From Rhipicephalus microplus (lineage: Eukaryota > Arthropoda > Arachnida > Ixodida > Ixodidae), in NCBI RefSeq assembly GCF_043290135.1, contig NC_134700.1, positions 83,742,500 through 83,806,499 on the forward strand: a DNA stretch of 64,000 nt, in the 5' to 3' direction. The notes under the pieces are model-generated. The model was not told where the DNA came from. It saw only the letters and a program-made list of their open reading frames with translations, and ran no database searches. The position numbers were made by a program, and so were the translations under genes. Each line of letters starts with the position of its first letter. Within the stretch, counting starts at the first letter, position 1. This document shows, piece after piece, positions 36,201 through 49,962 of this stretch.

Positions 36201-36530
36201 GTAATGCCCTGTGGGGACGAACTGTTGCAACAGCAGCGCATAAGACCTAGGAGTAAGCTCTAGGCCAGCTTTCAACAGCTCAGGCCGTTAGCACGGAACG
36301 AATCGTAGTGCCGGATTCGAGAATTAGCTGAGCGGTATAGCTCAATATATTTGTAAGTTGCCCCCTTTTTTTGCTTACAAGAACTTGGAAAAATCACAGC
36401 ACCTGTAGCGAATATCGAAGAATACCTCATCTTTCCGCCAACGTGCATGCCCCTTATCCAGTAGGCGTGAATAGCAGAAGCGATTCCGTTAGATGGCTGC
36501 GGCACCTATTTGAGTGAACTGTAACAGTAT
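33259..36530. other. No gene recognised; small inverted motifs
   Basis: Nothing coding is recognised in 3.3 kb. Noted: a 21-bp near-palindrome CCATCATGACGTCAATGATGG at 33568-33588; inverted copies of CTAAACTTTGTA at 34037-34048 and 34097-34108; a poly-A run near 35078-35091; a C-run near 36138-36152. ORFs up to 110 codons at 35586-35918 (minus) lack known domains. Confidence 0.35.
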
Positions 36531-36745
36531 TTGTTGGGGTTTACCGCCCCAGATCAATTATACAAGGGACGCCTTAGTGAAGGGCCGCGAAAATTTCCAC
36601 CAACCGTGCTTCTTAACGTGCACCTAAATCCAAGCACAAGGACCACTATGATTTTCGCCTTCGTCGAAAATGCGGCCGCTCTTGCCTGGATTCGCCAGCT
36701 TCGGGCCAGCAGTCGATCATCATCATCACTAGACCATCAAGGCTG
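36531..36745 (-). mobile_element. Degenerate SINE (Ruka-like)
   Basis: Family landmarks are present in order but diverged: GGGGTTTACCGCCCCAG, GAAAATTTCCACCAACC, TTAACGTGCACCTAAATCCA, TCGTCGAAAATGCGGCCGC and CACTAGACCATCAAGG. An older copy. Confidence 0.75.
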
Positions 36746-37827
36746 GTGTTTGAGTGTACTAATCAAAGGCTGTATGTCGATTAATCTGAGGGTCTACGTC
36801 ATTAAAAAGAAAGAATGACCATGAAAAGAAACAGACAAACTGTGGGGAAACGTGGTCCGCTTACGTTAGCTGAGCACCTCAGCTTGAAATGTTCGTGTAA
36901 CAAGATCTAATTCGAGTCTAAGCACTGTTCCTGCGAGGAATTTATATGTTCGATCGCGTATTGTGAGAACACCCTCGCAGCAGCGCGCTTATGAAGGATG
37001 CCACCGAGAGCAGAGACGGCTAAGCCCGCATAAAATATACTGGTCACCCATTTCACTGCGTGGAGTGACTACAACGTTTTTTTTTCGTCCACTTTCTCTT
37101 CATTCACTGTTGCACAATGTATGACGAATATTTCGACGATGAACGAGTTATGAAGCTAAAAAGCGACTACAAATTTGGTAAGAGATTTCGTAAACTCGGT
37201 GTAAGTTACAACCTGTGCTCTTCGCAGCGTAACCTCATCGTATGTGTCTCGTGCTCGTAGGTCAGCAAACTCACTTATCAGTTGACTCACTTGCGCTCAC
37301 TTGGACTCAGATTTAGCCGTGAGTCTGAGTCGGGATGATTCCAGGCTGAATTATATTTTGGTGAGTCTCAGTGCGAGTGAGTTCTTCTCACAACAAATAT
37401 TTCGCGCGTGAGAATGAGTGAGCTCCACATTTTCCAGGACAGCTGTCCTGGATGAGTTTTATTAGATGCGTATAACAAGCTCATACGCGCCAGCTAATTG
37501 CAGACAGAAAATGTGACGACTTCAAGGCCCTCGGTGTTTTGATGAGCAAATTAAAAATGTGTTGTCACGGCCCGATCTCTGCACACGAGAGGTTGTGTCA
37601 GCCGAGCCAGAAAGAATATCAGTCGCCGTCTGTGCGCGATGTCTCTCGCTCTCCCCTTCGCTCCCAGCTGCTTTAATTTTCCGCCTGGGTGACAAATTGG
37701 CTTGTTTACACTAGCGTCCCGGAACGAAAAGAAAAAGACAGAGAGAGACAAACGCAAGGCTTTTGTTACGATGACGATTAGTGCCAAGGAAAGGAGATGT
37801 AGGAGCGGCATCGGCGCTACGCGAGAT

Positions 37828-37830
<3 letters not shown>
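36746..37830. other. No gene; cluster of GAGTC-type motifs at 37258-37430
   Basis: About 170 bp with many alternating GACTCA/TGAGTC motifs (for example ACTCACTTGCGCTCACTTGG and GTGAGTCTGAGTCGGG), giving an imperfect palindromic character. The rest shows nothing recognisable. Confidence 0.45.

Positions 37831-37911
<81 letters not shown>
37831..37911. repeat. (TA)n microsatellite
   Basis: About 80 bp of TA abutting the palindrome on its left. Confidence 0.95.
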
Positions 37912-37913
<2 letters not shown>

Positions 37914-38116
37914 TATGGGATAAGGCACAACGGGAGCGTTGTCAACAAGGATAAATATATTTATTTCCCAACAGTTTCGGGAGGGGACCTCCCTTCTTCA
38001 GGGGATGAGTTTGTATAACTCATCCCCTGATGAAGGGAGGTCCCCTCCCGAAACTGTTGGGAAATAAATATATTTATCCTTGTTGACAACGCTCCCGTTG
38101 TGCCATATCCCATACC
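37912..38116. repeat. Near-perfect palindrome, 100-bp arms, 5-bp loop
   Basis: The sequence from GGTATGGGATAAGG (37912) to GGGGATGAGTT (38011) is repeated as its reverse complement from 38017 to 38116 around TGTAT. I find two mismatches across the arms. It contains an inner GGGAGGGGACCTCCC motif and TATTTATTTCCCAACAG. (TA)n is directly left and about 40 bp to the right. Confidence 0.93.
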
Positions 38117-38153
38117 TTCACGAAGACTAACTGGCCCATTGAATTATTACTCC

Positions 38154-38156
<3 letters not shown>

Positions 38157-38207
<51 letters not shown>
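38157..38207. repeat. (TA)n microsatellite
   Basis: About 50 bp of TA, directly followed by the reverse-oriented LINE 3' end. Confidence 0.93.
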
Positions 38208-38209
<2 letters not shown>

Positions 38210-38345
38210 AAAGAAAATAGGAGAAAAAGAATAGCAGGGAGGTTAACCAGATTATATGCAGCCGGTTTGCTACCCTGCGCATGGGAAGAGGATGGGGGAG
38301 ATGAAAGATAGAGAGCAGAGAGGGAAGAGAGATAAACACAACACA
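38208..38345 (-). mobile_element. LINE 3' UTR fragment
   Basis: On the minus strand it contains GGTAGCAAACCGG and GGTTAACCTCCCTG, the 3' block also seen at 888-1065 and 23128-23230. It ends in an AG/CT-rich tail at the (TA)n border. No ORF2 is recognisable upstream, so it is a short 5'-truncated insertion. Confidence 0.7.
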
Positions 38346-39407
38346 TTCGATCCGAAGAAGTGCAGGGGGTAATGCGTTCTTACGAGGTGGCAAAGAAACT
38401 GCCTACATAGTAATTGTGGCTCAAAAAAAAAAAAGGCGAACAGATCAGTATGCTTACGATGTGATTAGAGAAATAGGTTCACCAATTGGTTGCGACGCGT
38501 AGGCGCCGACAGTGGAAGCCCACGCTGCCTCTTCATCACCAAATACTGTGTAGATGACAAGGCGATGAATGCGTAGGAAAAAGAGGGAGAAGCGAAAGGC
38601 GGTGAAATACGAAGCGACGTAAAGAGACGGTCTGTGCCCCAATAAAGACCGCCGCTCCCACCGCTGTATATTTGGCTGCTCCGAAGCCTTCGAATTGCCC
38701 GGCAAATTAGGGAGGTGAAAAACTGACACCGCGGTAGCAGCAACACCGCTATGCGGTTGCCGCGTGCCGCCGGCTTTGACGAAAGAGAAACACAAGAGAG
38801 CGCGACGAGGCGTGAGATGCAATAAAGAAACAAAGAAAGAAAGAAAAGAAGAACACTGCGTGTTCAAGCGCGCGTGCCGAGAACGGCGGCTGGCTTTTCC
38901 AATTATCGGCGGAGCGGCGAAAACAAACACAGGAAGTGGACTTCCTTCCACCTCGGTATTTGGATCCCGCTGGCTTAGTTTCCTTTTGCGGGATTCTCAC
39001 CACCGAAAACGTTCCTTGTTTCTTCTGTGCCTCGTTTTTTTTTTCTTTACGACGGTGAACGATTTATCTCTAGCTTCCTCCCTTTTTCGCTTCGGTTTCG
39101 TCCTTCTCTCCTGTACGGCTGCCTTGCTTCCTTAGTTTCGTCTAGCTCAAGTTCAGTTATGAATTTGTTTTGTTCTTCGTGCTCTTCTTCCTTGTATACA
39201 GTTTCTGCTGAACACGTTGTATGTACTACTGGCCCGTATAAAGAAGCTAATGTATCGCTCGCTTCCTTTAGTTGCACGCTTACAGAGAATAAGCGTTCTG
39301 TATGGTTGGGTGCCCCGTCAGTGTTGAAAGCGTGCCGTAATTGTTAACGCCATTGAAACTGTAGCACATTTATTCGATGAAGTCAGGGATTTCTCTCAGT
39401 ACGTTTG
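38346..39407. other. No gene recognised
   Basis: ORFs up to 165 codons (minus 38454-38951) and 123 codons (plus 38764-39135) overlap on opposite strands. Neither shows a domain, signal peptide or codon pattern I trust. Confidence 0.35.
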
Positions 39408-39541
<134 letters not shown>

Positions 39542-40490
39542 GCCCATTTGTGAGGAAGCATACACAAACATGCACACACGTCTGCCGGAAACACGATGAA
39601 CACCCGTTGCTATGTGCCAACGCCACAAAAGTTGTATGAACCAAAACACTCCATGAAGTGCGTTCGCAGGATCACAGGTTAGCAGAAATGCACGCACAAA
39701 AGCCGGCACCTCACAACTCGGCCACCTCTGAGCTAGTTCCCAAGAGCGTGTCTTTATTTCGGTTGCCCACGTCGTCCCTGTGTCGCTGCTCATTCGCTGT
39801 CCTCTCTCTCGTTTCCTTCCGCGCCCTCCTCTCATCCACGCCGGCTTCCTCGCGGTGCGGCTTTGGATTCGGTGTGCCTGCTGCCTCGAGGGTGCGGCGG
39901 TGGCAGATCGATGTTATCGAATTTAAAAGCGGCGTAGGAACGCGACATGTGAAACGAAAGTACGTACACACATAAGTGGCCGCAATCAGACGTATATGCG
40001 CGGCTCCAGGGAAAGGAAGCAGAGAGCGGCGAACCCGCGTTGAGAAGTATGCCAAGCGCGCAGTGATAGGAAAGTAATGCGAGGAAAAACAGAAACACAG
40101 CTACTGCCAGGAAGCTTGCGCACGCGCAAAAGAAAAAAAGGGACGCAGAGGCACCGCTAAAGTGGAGGTGGTATATGCGTGGCGCGTCTCGCTCGCCGGA
40201 GGAGAAGAAATATTTAACTAGGCGGTTGGGATCACTGCGCGCGCCCCGCGGGGTCGAAAAACAAACCGCCTTCGGTCGTCTATTTTCCATTTCCTCGCAC
40301 TTCAACATTTATGTCTTCCTTTAGATATCTTTGCCTCTTGTTATTCCTGAGGAAGGTGAAGAGCAGTTTGAGCTGACTCTCTCCTCAGCCCACCAGCCCT
40401 TGTCGGTGGTTTCTTCGGTTGTAGTGAATCAGCGCTTCTCGGTGACGTTCTGGTTGTTTTTTGTCCTGTACGAATTTCACGTGACACGTC
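39542..40490. other. No gene recognised
   Basis: Moderately GC-rich; overlapping ORFs of 105-158 codons on both strands without recognisable domains. Confidence 0.35.
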
Positions 40491-40497
40491 TTTGTCG

Positions 40498-40985
40498 CTT
40501 TTTCTTTCCTTCTTGCTTTGTCTCTCTCTCTTTCTTTCTTTCTTTACTTCCTCCTTTCTCTGTGTCTTTTCTTTTTTTCTTTCTTTCTCTCTTTCTTTCC
40601 TTCCTCGTCTTTCTCTATTTCTTTCCTTCCTTCCTTCTTCCTCTCCTTCTTTCCTTTCTTTGTTTTTCTTCCTTCCTTCCTTCCTTGTTGCTTTCTTTGT
40701 TTCTCTCTTTCCGTCCTTCTTTCTCTCTTTCTTTCTTTTTTCTTTCCTTTTTTCTTTCCCCACGTGGTTGAAATTTCTGGAACCCTCCACTAGTCTCTCA
40801 ACTAGTCTCTCATAATCATTTGGTGATTTTGGGATGGTAAACCCCACATACCAACGAACCTTCTTTCCCTTTTCATTCTTTCTCTCTTTCTTTCTTTCTT
40901 TCTTTCTTTCTTTCCTTCCTTCCTTCCTTCGTTCTATCTTTATTTCGTTCTCTCTCCCTCTCTCTCTTTCTTTCTTTCCTTCTAA
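40498..40985. repeat. Polypyrimidine (CTTT/CTTC)n tract, interrupted by a SINE end
   Basis: About 250 bp and 125 bp of CTTT/CCTT repeats on either side of a SINE 3' fragment. Phe/Ser/Leu-rich or Lys/Glu/Arg-rich ORFs here are artefacts. Confidence 0.9.
40760..40852 (+). mobile_element. 5'-truncated SINE fragment within the polypyrimidine tract
   Basis: Begins CACGTGGTTGAAATTTCTGG and ends GGGATGGTAAACCCCACATA. It carries a small internal duplication of ACTAGTCTCTC. Confidence 0.75.
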
Positions 40986-41815
40986 ATGACCGGGGTGTTC
41001 CTTCACGTTTGCTCGTGCGTGGTCAACAAATCAATGCTATGAGATGACGCCGCAGTAGATCTCGAACAACATTTATGTGAGCAAGGGACTCGATCGACTT
41101 TCATAACGACAATCATAGAAGTATACACTTAAACTACCTTAGGTCTGAGTGGCTACGGTTCAATTTACGTGGCTGCACAATAGCTCACAGTTTGTTGAAC
41201 CAGCGTCCGGTGGAGGTGAGAGTCCGCGCACGGCGACGACCCTTGGTCGTAGCGAGCTCAGGCGCAAGTGGCACGCCCCGCGTGCGCTCGCAGCAGGAGA
41301 CAAGGCCCCCGTCAGACCTCACGTTCGTAGACGGCTTTCAGCTGTCCCAGGTGGCGGCGGCGATCCGAAACCCGTTGTTCCTGTCGCGCGCGCCGACGTA
41401 GCATGAGCCGCACCCGGTGTCAGTAGCCCAGAACAGGCATTTCTTCCCGGGATCTCGATTCCCAGGGAACAGACAGCAGGAGCTCCACGGACAGCGCCCT
41501 GGTCCGGCGTGTCTCACTTGGAGCCACCGTCAGGACCACCAGGCGAGAACCAGGCCCTCTGTTAGCACGGCCACGAAAACCACCAAGGACAGCGCTCAGG
41601 TCCGGCGTGTCCTTCGGCGAGGTCTTCCTCGGCTCTCTGTGTGTTCCCCATGCCCCTCTCTTCTTTCTTTCTCCATTTTGTGTCACCGCCGCACGTATCA
41701 CCTGTCTCCACCTGTCGCTGGCTCGGCTTCTTTTCATCGTCCTTTCTTTCTCATTTCCACGTTAGGATGTGTGAGTTATGTTCGCCATGAATTCATGTGA
41801 TACCATACCAGGTTT
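40986..41815. other. GC-rich stretch with a 98-bp-spaced direct repeat
   Basis: A 25-base motif starting GGACAGCGC and ending GGTCCGGCGTGTC occurs at 41489-41513 and 41587-41611 with two differences. ORFs on both strands (127 and 105 codons) are not recognised. It could be an LTR or an element end; no termini found. Confidence 0.4.
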
Positions 41816-41985
41816 GGAATATGTAATGTGAACGAAACCACCGAAAGAGCAGCAAGGCCATGAAATGTAAATCATGACATTCATGACATAAATGTCATGA
41901 TTTTTATCGTGTGACTAGTCACTTATGCTAGTCATACAGTCACGTTATGCCACACGAATTTTGGTATCGATAACATTATTGAAAA
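41816..41985 (-). repeat. Reverse-oriented relative of the 146-bp repeat family
   Basis: ATGTGAACGAAACCACCG here is the reverse complement of the segment at 1146-1163. The nested palindromes ATCATGACATTCATGACATA and AATGTCATGATT match the CATGA-rich units near 1080-1120. Confidence 0.65.
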
Positions 41986-42013
41986 AGCCAAGAGAGCTAG
42001 AAGATGTGGGCGG

Positions 42014-42014
42014 C

Positions 42015-42099
<85 letters not shown>

Positions 42100-42270
42100 G
42101 GATGGATGGATGGATGGATGGATGGATGGATGGATGGATGGACGGACGGACGGACGGACGGACGGACGGACGGACGGACGGACGGACGGATGGATGGATG
42201 GACGGACGGACGGACGGACGGATGGATGGATGAACGGATGGATGGACGGATGGATGGATGGATAGATACG
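42014..42270. repeat. GATA, GATG, GACG tetranucleotide ladder
   Basis: About 86 bp of GATA, then GATG, then GACG units, returning to GATG and GATA at the right end. Adjacent blocks differ by single substitutions. Confidence 0.95.
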
Positions 42271-42989
42271 CTAAATGTCGCCGAAGTTCGCTATAAAATT
42301 CTTCGCATTCAATAAAAAACGGAGTCTGTCAATACTTTTTCTTCCTTTGTAACTGATAAAATCGTCTGTGAAGTGTCATTGTTACATTTAATGTTTGCCA
42401 AAGCTTTCATCGGCGCACAATGTGTCGAGCGAGCCTCCCTCGTGGACACGCGGGAAGCTCCCCCGATGTGGCAGCTCGGAGGCAGCTTTGCAGCTGCTGC
42501 GTTAGTTGTCTCGTGATCATAAAGGGTGGTGGCGGGCTTTGGGCTGGGCGGAGCCTATGCGCCGTGACGTCTCTACAAGCACCTCAGTATGTGGACGGCA
42601 CCAGCGCTGTTCACAAACAATAAATAGGTCTATTCAGCTTTCCCGCGTGAATGCTTTGTAAAAATAATTTTGTCAAATATGTCGTGCATATTCTATTGCC
42701 GTGCAAAGGACCTTGGCTTACGTCAAGCTGCTGTGAGAGCTTTTTTTTTTCAGGTGTCTTTTCAGAATGTTTTTTTTGTGTGGTAAATAAAATTGAATAA
42801 AATTGAATTGTTCAAGCGATGATTTCCTGTGGCCAAGTCATTACGTGACGTCTCGTTACGAGGCTTGGTAACGCTGTCATAGGGTGACTTCATGGCACGG
42901 TGCTTTGTAGCATCGTCGGCGTTGGCTCCGACGGTTCTTTGCCTGTTTTGCGAGGCAGCTAAAGCGTTCGTTTTAACAAATCCAAGCTT
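42271..42989. other. No feature recognised
   Basis: Includes a short doubling of AATAAAATTGAAT near 42785-42810. No gene recognised. Confidence 0.35.
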
Positions 42990-43420
<431 letters not shown>

Positions 43421-43578
43421 TGTTAAGGCGTTTATTAGCCGGCAACGAGCGAGAATATACAATGGCGACAGTCACAGCCAAGCACGGGCTCTCAGCGCGA
43501 GCGGCGTCCTTGTTGGGTAGCCCCACTAGAAGGTACTCAAGAGTTCGACCCATTTCAGAGTTCGGAGGCTTCGCTACA
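43421..43578 (-). repeat. 3' LTR of Ty3/gypsy copy 2
   Basis: 158 bp, identical to 48528-48685. In element orientation it runs TGTAGCGAAG...CCTTAACA, with AATAAA about 12 bp before the end. Confidence 0.95.
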
Positions 43579-43614
43579 ATTACCCCGGGGTCGAAGAGGG
43601 AGCCGCCTGGCGAC

Positions 43615-46600
43615 CTAACAGCTTGTTATTATGAGCGGGTCATAATAAGCCTTCAGGCGCTCCACGTTGACGATGTCTCGCCCACGGCGCCGCACGTCCG
43701 AAGATTGTTCAACGGGTTCGATCAGATAGTTGACGGGTGAGGTGCGCTCGATGACACGGTAGGGGCCTTCGTATTTGGGACGTAGCTTGGAAGAGAGGCC
43801 AGCTGCAGAGGTCGGGATCGAGAGCCATACAAGCGCACCAGGAAGGAACGTGGGCTCAGAAGTGGTGGAGCCATCACGAATACTCTTCTGCCGCTCTTGC
43901 TCTTGCGTCGTAAAAGTCTTGGCAAGCTCGCGACACTCTTCAGCAAGCCCGGCTGTCTCGGAAATAGGTGCACACTCAGATGGATCCGGCGTGTACGGGA
44001 GGATCGTGTCCATGGTGTGCGACGGGTGCCTTCCGTACAGCAAGTAGAAAGGTGAAAAACCAGTCGTGCTCTGAGGGGCGGTGTTGTAGGCTTAGGTGAC
44101 GAAGGGCAGTATATTATCCCAATTAGTGTGGTTGGCAGCGACGTACATAGAAAGCATGTCGCCGAGGGTGCGGTTAAAGCGTTCGGTGAGGCCATTCGTC
44201 TGTGGGTGGTAAGCAGTGGTTTTGCGGTGGACAGAATGGCACTCCGTCAGAATGGCTTCGACGACTTCCGACAAGAAGACACGGCCTCGATCGCTGAGAA
44301 GCTCTTGGGGTGGTCCGTGGCGCAGTATAAATCGATGCAGCAGGAAGGACGCAACATCGCGCGCAGCAGCCGCAGGGAGAGCGGCGGTTTCGGCGTATCG
44401 CGTTAAATGGTCAACGGCAACGATGGCCCAGCGGTTACTAGCCGACGTCAGAGGAAGTGGTCCATACAAATCGATACCTACGCGCCCAAAGGGACGGTCA
44501 GGGCAAGGTAACGGTTGTAGACTGGCGTGCGACATGTAGGCTGACGGTTTACGGCGTTGGCAAGTGAGGCAAGAGCGAACGAACTGCTGCACATAGCGGT
44601 ACATCCCGCGCCAGAAGTAGCGTTGTCGAATGCGATAATAGGTTTTGAATACCCCAGAGTGTGCGCATTGCGGATCATAATGGAAGGATTCACATATCTC
44701 TGACCGCAGACTGCGGGGTATCACGAGTAACCACTGCCGGCCGTAGGCGTCGTAATTGCGTCGATGTAGGAGGCCGTCACGAATGGCGAAATGGCGAGCT
44801 TGACGACGCAAGGCACGAGTGGATGGCGTTGCGGATGGATCAGAGAGCATGTCGATGAGCGGGCCGATCCAATTATTCTTTCGCTGTTCGGTAGCGATGA
44901 CGTCAACATCAATGGCAGAAACAGCAGCCGAGGATACTGTGCAGAGCACATCACCTTCAAGCAGAGGGGAGCGCGAGAGGGCGTCGGCGTCAGCATGCTG
45001 GCGTCCGTTGCGGTACAGCACGCGGATATCGTAGTCTTGTAAGCGAAGAGCCCAACGGGCGAGACGGCCTGAGGGATCCTTCAATGATGAAAGCCAGCAT
45101 AGTGCATGATGGTCGGTGACGACATCGAATGGGCGACCATACAAATAAGGTCGAAACTTTGTAAGAGCCCAGACGATCGCCAGGCACTCTTTCTCCGTGA
45201 CGGTGTAGTTTTTCTCGGCTCTCGTGAGCGTACGGCTTGCATATGCTACGACATATTCAGGGAAGCCGGGTTTTCGCTGCGCCAGGACAGCGCCGAGGCC
45301 TACTCCGCTGGCGTCCGTGTGCACCTCCGTTGGGGCTGTAGGGTCGTAGTGGCGTAGAATGGGAGGCGACGTCAACAAATCGCGGAGCTTCGCCAACGCG
45401 TCGTCGCACTCGGATGACCACGAATTGAAGGGCCCGTTGCTGCCAAGGAGCTTCATCAGCGGTGATATGATCGTGGCGAAATTTCGTATGAAGCGTCGGA
45501 AGTATGAGCACAGGCCCACGAAACTACGCAGTTCTTTGACAGATGCAGGTTTGGTGAATTCGGCCACGGCCTGAAGCTTGGCAGGATCAGGAAGAATGCC
45601 GTCTTTGGACACGACGTACCCCAGTATGGTGAGTTGCCGTGCTGCAAAGCGGCACTTTTTCAGATTTAGTTGTAAGCCGGCATTGCTCACACGTGCGAAA
45701 ACTTCTATCAGCCGTTGGAGATGCGGGGAGAATACCGGAGCAAAGACAATGACATCGTCGAGGTAACAAAAGCACGTGTACCATTTCAAGTTGCGCAGAA
45801 CGGTGTCCATCATGCGCTCAAAGGTCGCAGGTGCATTACATAGACCAAACGGCATGACGTTGAACTCGTACAAGCCGTCTGGCGTGACGAAGGCGGTCTT
45901 TGGTCGAGCGTCGTCAGCCATGGGTACTTGCCAGTACCCCGAGCACAGATTGAGAGAAGAAAAAAATTCGGCTGCGTGAAGGCTGATAATTGCGTCATCG
46001 ATGCGAGGGCGCGGCAGTGGGTAAACATCCTTGCGAGTGATCTTATTGAGCCGTCTGTAGTCCACACAGGACCGCACAGAACCGTCTTTCTTCCCAACAA
46101 GAACAACAGGAGACGCCCATGGACTGTCCGAGGGCCGAATAACGTCGCGTCGGAGCATATCGTCAACCTGATCATTAATTACTCGACGTTCAGCAGGCGA
46201 CACGTGATATGGACGTTGCCGTAAAGGTGGATGGGCACCAGTGTCGATGCGATGCGTAACAACGGACGTGCGACCGAGAGAACTTCGCCCGACATCGAAA
46301 GAAGAACGATATTCTTGTAACAGGTCCAGAAGTTGGGAACGCTGTACGGCCGTAAGGTTGTCAGCGATAGAGGGGCCAAATACATCAGCAGACGACGAAT
46401 CAGAAGTGGAAACAGCATTGATGGTACACGACCTGGGAGCGCGCGTGTCATCGGGTACGTCCAGGACTTGTGCGTCGTCGACTGGTTCCACTCTGCCGAG
46501 ACATTCCCCTCGAAGCAAGGTAACAGCGTACAGGGACGGGTTGGTTACAAAAATAGCAGTGTTGCCCTTGTTGACCTGCACGGTCGCGAAAGGTACTATC

Positions 46601-47181
46601 AACCCTTTCCTGCTGCAAGTGCGGTCAGATGGCGAAACAAGTCCAATGGTGTCAGAGATACCAGCGCAGTAGACAGACACAGCCGTCGTCGAGTTTGGAG
46701 GCATGGTTGTATCGTCTTTCGTTAGAATCTTGCTCAGTGTCGGGGGACTGTCTTCTGGCGTCAAATGCGAGAAGGGTGAGAGCTCAATTTCGGCGGCGGC
46801 ACAATGGATGACGGCGTCATGGCGGGAGAGAAAGTCCCATCCCAGGATGACGTCATGAGAGCATGCCTGAATGATGATGAACTGGGCGACATACAGAACG
46901 TCCTGGATGACAACGCGAGTTGTGCACCCTGCTGTAGGATGAATCCGGTGCAAACTTGCAGTACGGAGGGATAACCCAGAAAGTGACGTCGTCACTTTTC
47001 GAAGTAAGCGGCAGAGTTTTTCGTCCATAACTGATACGGCAGCTCCAGTGTCAATAAGAGCCGATGCACAAACACCGTCCACAAGCACGTCAATGACATT
47101 CGAGGGGCTGCTCTGAGGGCTTTCACATTGCGATAGCGTCGCAGTCCTTGCCTCAGGGACTGCGACGACTAGTTTTCCCGC
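43615..47181 (-). pseudogene. pol polyprotein of Ty3/gypsy copy 2 (one premature stop)
   Basis: The pol frame opens at 47181, overlapping the end of gag by 13 bases in a different frame, and runs to TAG at 43615-43617. A single in-frame TAA at 44092-44094 divides it. Domains in order: aspartic protease ([11 protein letters not shown]), reverse transcriptase ([27 protein letters not shown]), RNase H ([18 protein letters not shown]), integrase zinc region (H...H, CLTCQRRK), integrase core ([20 protein letters not shown]) and a GPYRV GPY/F module near the end. About 1190 codons in all. The stop falls after the integrase core (in NILPFVT*), where copy 1 has a Tyr codon. Polypeptides made from this copy would lack the integrase C-terminus. 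Confidence 0.93.
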
Positions 47182-48497
47182 TCATGAGCTGCCGCACTTG
47201 GCCGCATGGGAGACAGGGAACGGCGTTGTGGAGACGGTGATCTTCGAGATGGACCTGGGCGAGATCGAGGTGGCATAGACGGCGGTTCTTCGCGATAAGG
47301 ACGGCTGAGTAGGCCAGCAACAGGTGAAGAAATTGGAGCCGGCTGTACGCGATGACAATAACGGGCCACGTGACCGGCGTAACCGCAGGCAAAGCAGATG
47401 GGCCGGTTGTCGGCTGTGCGCCATCTGTTCACCGGGGTAGGTCTCACCCATGTCGCAAGGGCTGATGGACGGAACGGTGGCTGCATGGTGGACTGAAGCT
47501 GAGGCTGAGGGGTTACGTCAACATACGTAGCGGGCACACCCGCTGCAAAGGACGGAGGTCGAGTGGCAGCTTCGGCGTAAGTCAGAGGGGCGGTTGCTGG
47601 AACGACTTGGGGTGGCCTGGCGACCACTTGCGCGTAACTCAGGGGCGCAGGAGCCGGAGGCTGTGGAGGGTGGTACGCAGGCATCACCTCCGCTATTTCC
47701 TGTTCAATCGCTCGGCGGATGGGAGGGAGAACGGTAGTAGCCGATTGTTGAACAGCAGGTTGGTGGGCAAAGGGCAGGAGCGAGAACTGACGCGCGATTT
47801 CCTCGCGGATAAAGGACTTCAGGTCTGCCATCAACGCCACTTGGTCACAACTGGCCTCCAAGCCAGCAAGCGTTGCAGCTCGTGGTGGGGAGCGTCGGGT
47901 CATCGAACGCTGCCGGCGGAGCTCCTCGTAGCTCTGGCACAGTGTGATGACCTCAGCCACCGTGCCGGGGTTTTTGGCGTGCAGCATCGTGAAGGCATCA
48001 TCGTCAATGCCTTTCATGATGTTTCGGATCTTGTCAGACTCGCACATGGTGTGATTGGATTTGTTACATAGGTCCAGGACATCTTCAATATAGCTGGTGA
48101 ATGACTCACCAGCCTCCTGAGCACGTTCACGCAAACGCTGCTCGGCTTGCAGCTTGCGAACAGCAGGGCGGCCGAAGACGTTGACGATTGCGGTCTTGAA
48201 ATCGGACCAGGTGGCAAAATCGGACGCGTGGTTGTTGTACCACAAACTGGCGACACCGGCAAGGTAAAACACCAAGTTGGTCAGCTTGCCGTCCTCGTCC
48301 CATTTGTTGGAGACGCTCACGCGCTCGTAAATCGCGAGCCAGTCCTCCACGTCAGTGCCATCAGCGCCAATGAAGATGGGTGGATCGCGGATTCTGGGGA
48401 CACCGGGACAAGGGGGTGGCATTGGAGGAGGCGTTTGCTGAGAAGCGTCGTGGTACATAGTAGATGGCAGGGTACGTGATCGTAGCTCCAAAGGCAT
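47169..48497 (-). CDS. gag of Ty3/gypsy copy 2
   Basis: Intact 442-codon frame, taking the ATG at 48497 ([10 protein letters not shown]). The open frame extends 24 codons upstream into the LTR, so an LTR start is possible but less likely. It contains a retrotransposon gag core ([58 protein letters not shown]), a Pro/Ala-rich linker and a CCHC zinc knuckle [14 protein letters not shown] (CX2CX4HX4C) near residue 385. Gag forms the particle and binds element RNA. Its TAG at 47169-47171 directly follows GGAAAAC; pol is reached in the -1 frame from there. Confidence 0.92.
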   Translation of the reverse strand: MPLELRSRTLPSTMYHDASQQTPPPMPPPCPGVPRIRDPPIFIGADGTDVEDWLAIYERVSVSNKWDEDGKLTNLVFYLAGVASLWYNNHASDFATWSDFKTAIVNVFGRPAVRKLQAEQRLRERAQEAGESFTSYIEDVLDLCNKSNHTMCESDKIRNIMKGIDDDAFTMLHAKNPGTVAEVITLCQSYEELRRQRSMTRRSPPRAATLAGLEASCDQVALMADLKSFIREEIARQFSLLPFAHQPAVQQSATTVLPPIRRAIEQEIAEVMPAYHPPQPPAPAPLSYAQVVARPPQVVPATAPLTYAEAATRPPSFAAGVPATYVDVTPQPQLQSTMQPPFRPSALATWVRPTPVNRWRTADNRPICFACGYAGHVARYCHRVQPAPISSPVAGLLSRPYREEPPSMPPRSRPGPSRRSPSPQRRSLSPMRPSAAAHEREN

Positions 48498-48527
48498 AGA
48501 CAGGGATCGCAGCACTCTCCACCAAAT

Positions 48528-49745
<1,218 letters not shown>

Positions 49746-49804
49746 TATGTGTATGTCTGCCGATGTAGCAAGAAAACATGGTCAGTCCCCGTTAAAGTCC
49801 ATTG

Positions 49805-49818
49805 TCTGCCTGCCTGCC

Positions 49819-49875
<57 letters not shown>

Positions 49876-49894
49876 GCCTGCCTGTCTGTCTGCC

Positions 49895-49962
<68 letters not shown>
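49805..49962. repeat. (TCTG)n microsatellite
   Basis: About 158 bp of TCTG with TGCC variants; followed by a D1-family sequence. Confidence 0.95.

Noticed and set aside
38454..39135. Overlapping ORFs of 165 and 123 codons as a gene
   Set aside because: Open on both strands at once, no domain, no supporting splice or start context I could defend.
40341..41006. 221-codon Lys/Glu/Arg-rich ORF as a charged coiled-coil protein
   Set aside because: It is the reverse strand of a polypyrimidine repeat tract with a SINE fragment in the middle.
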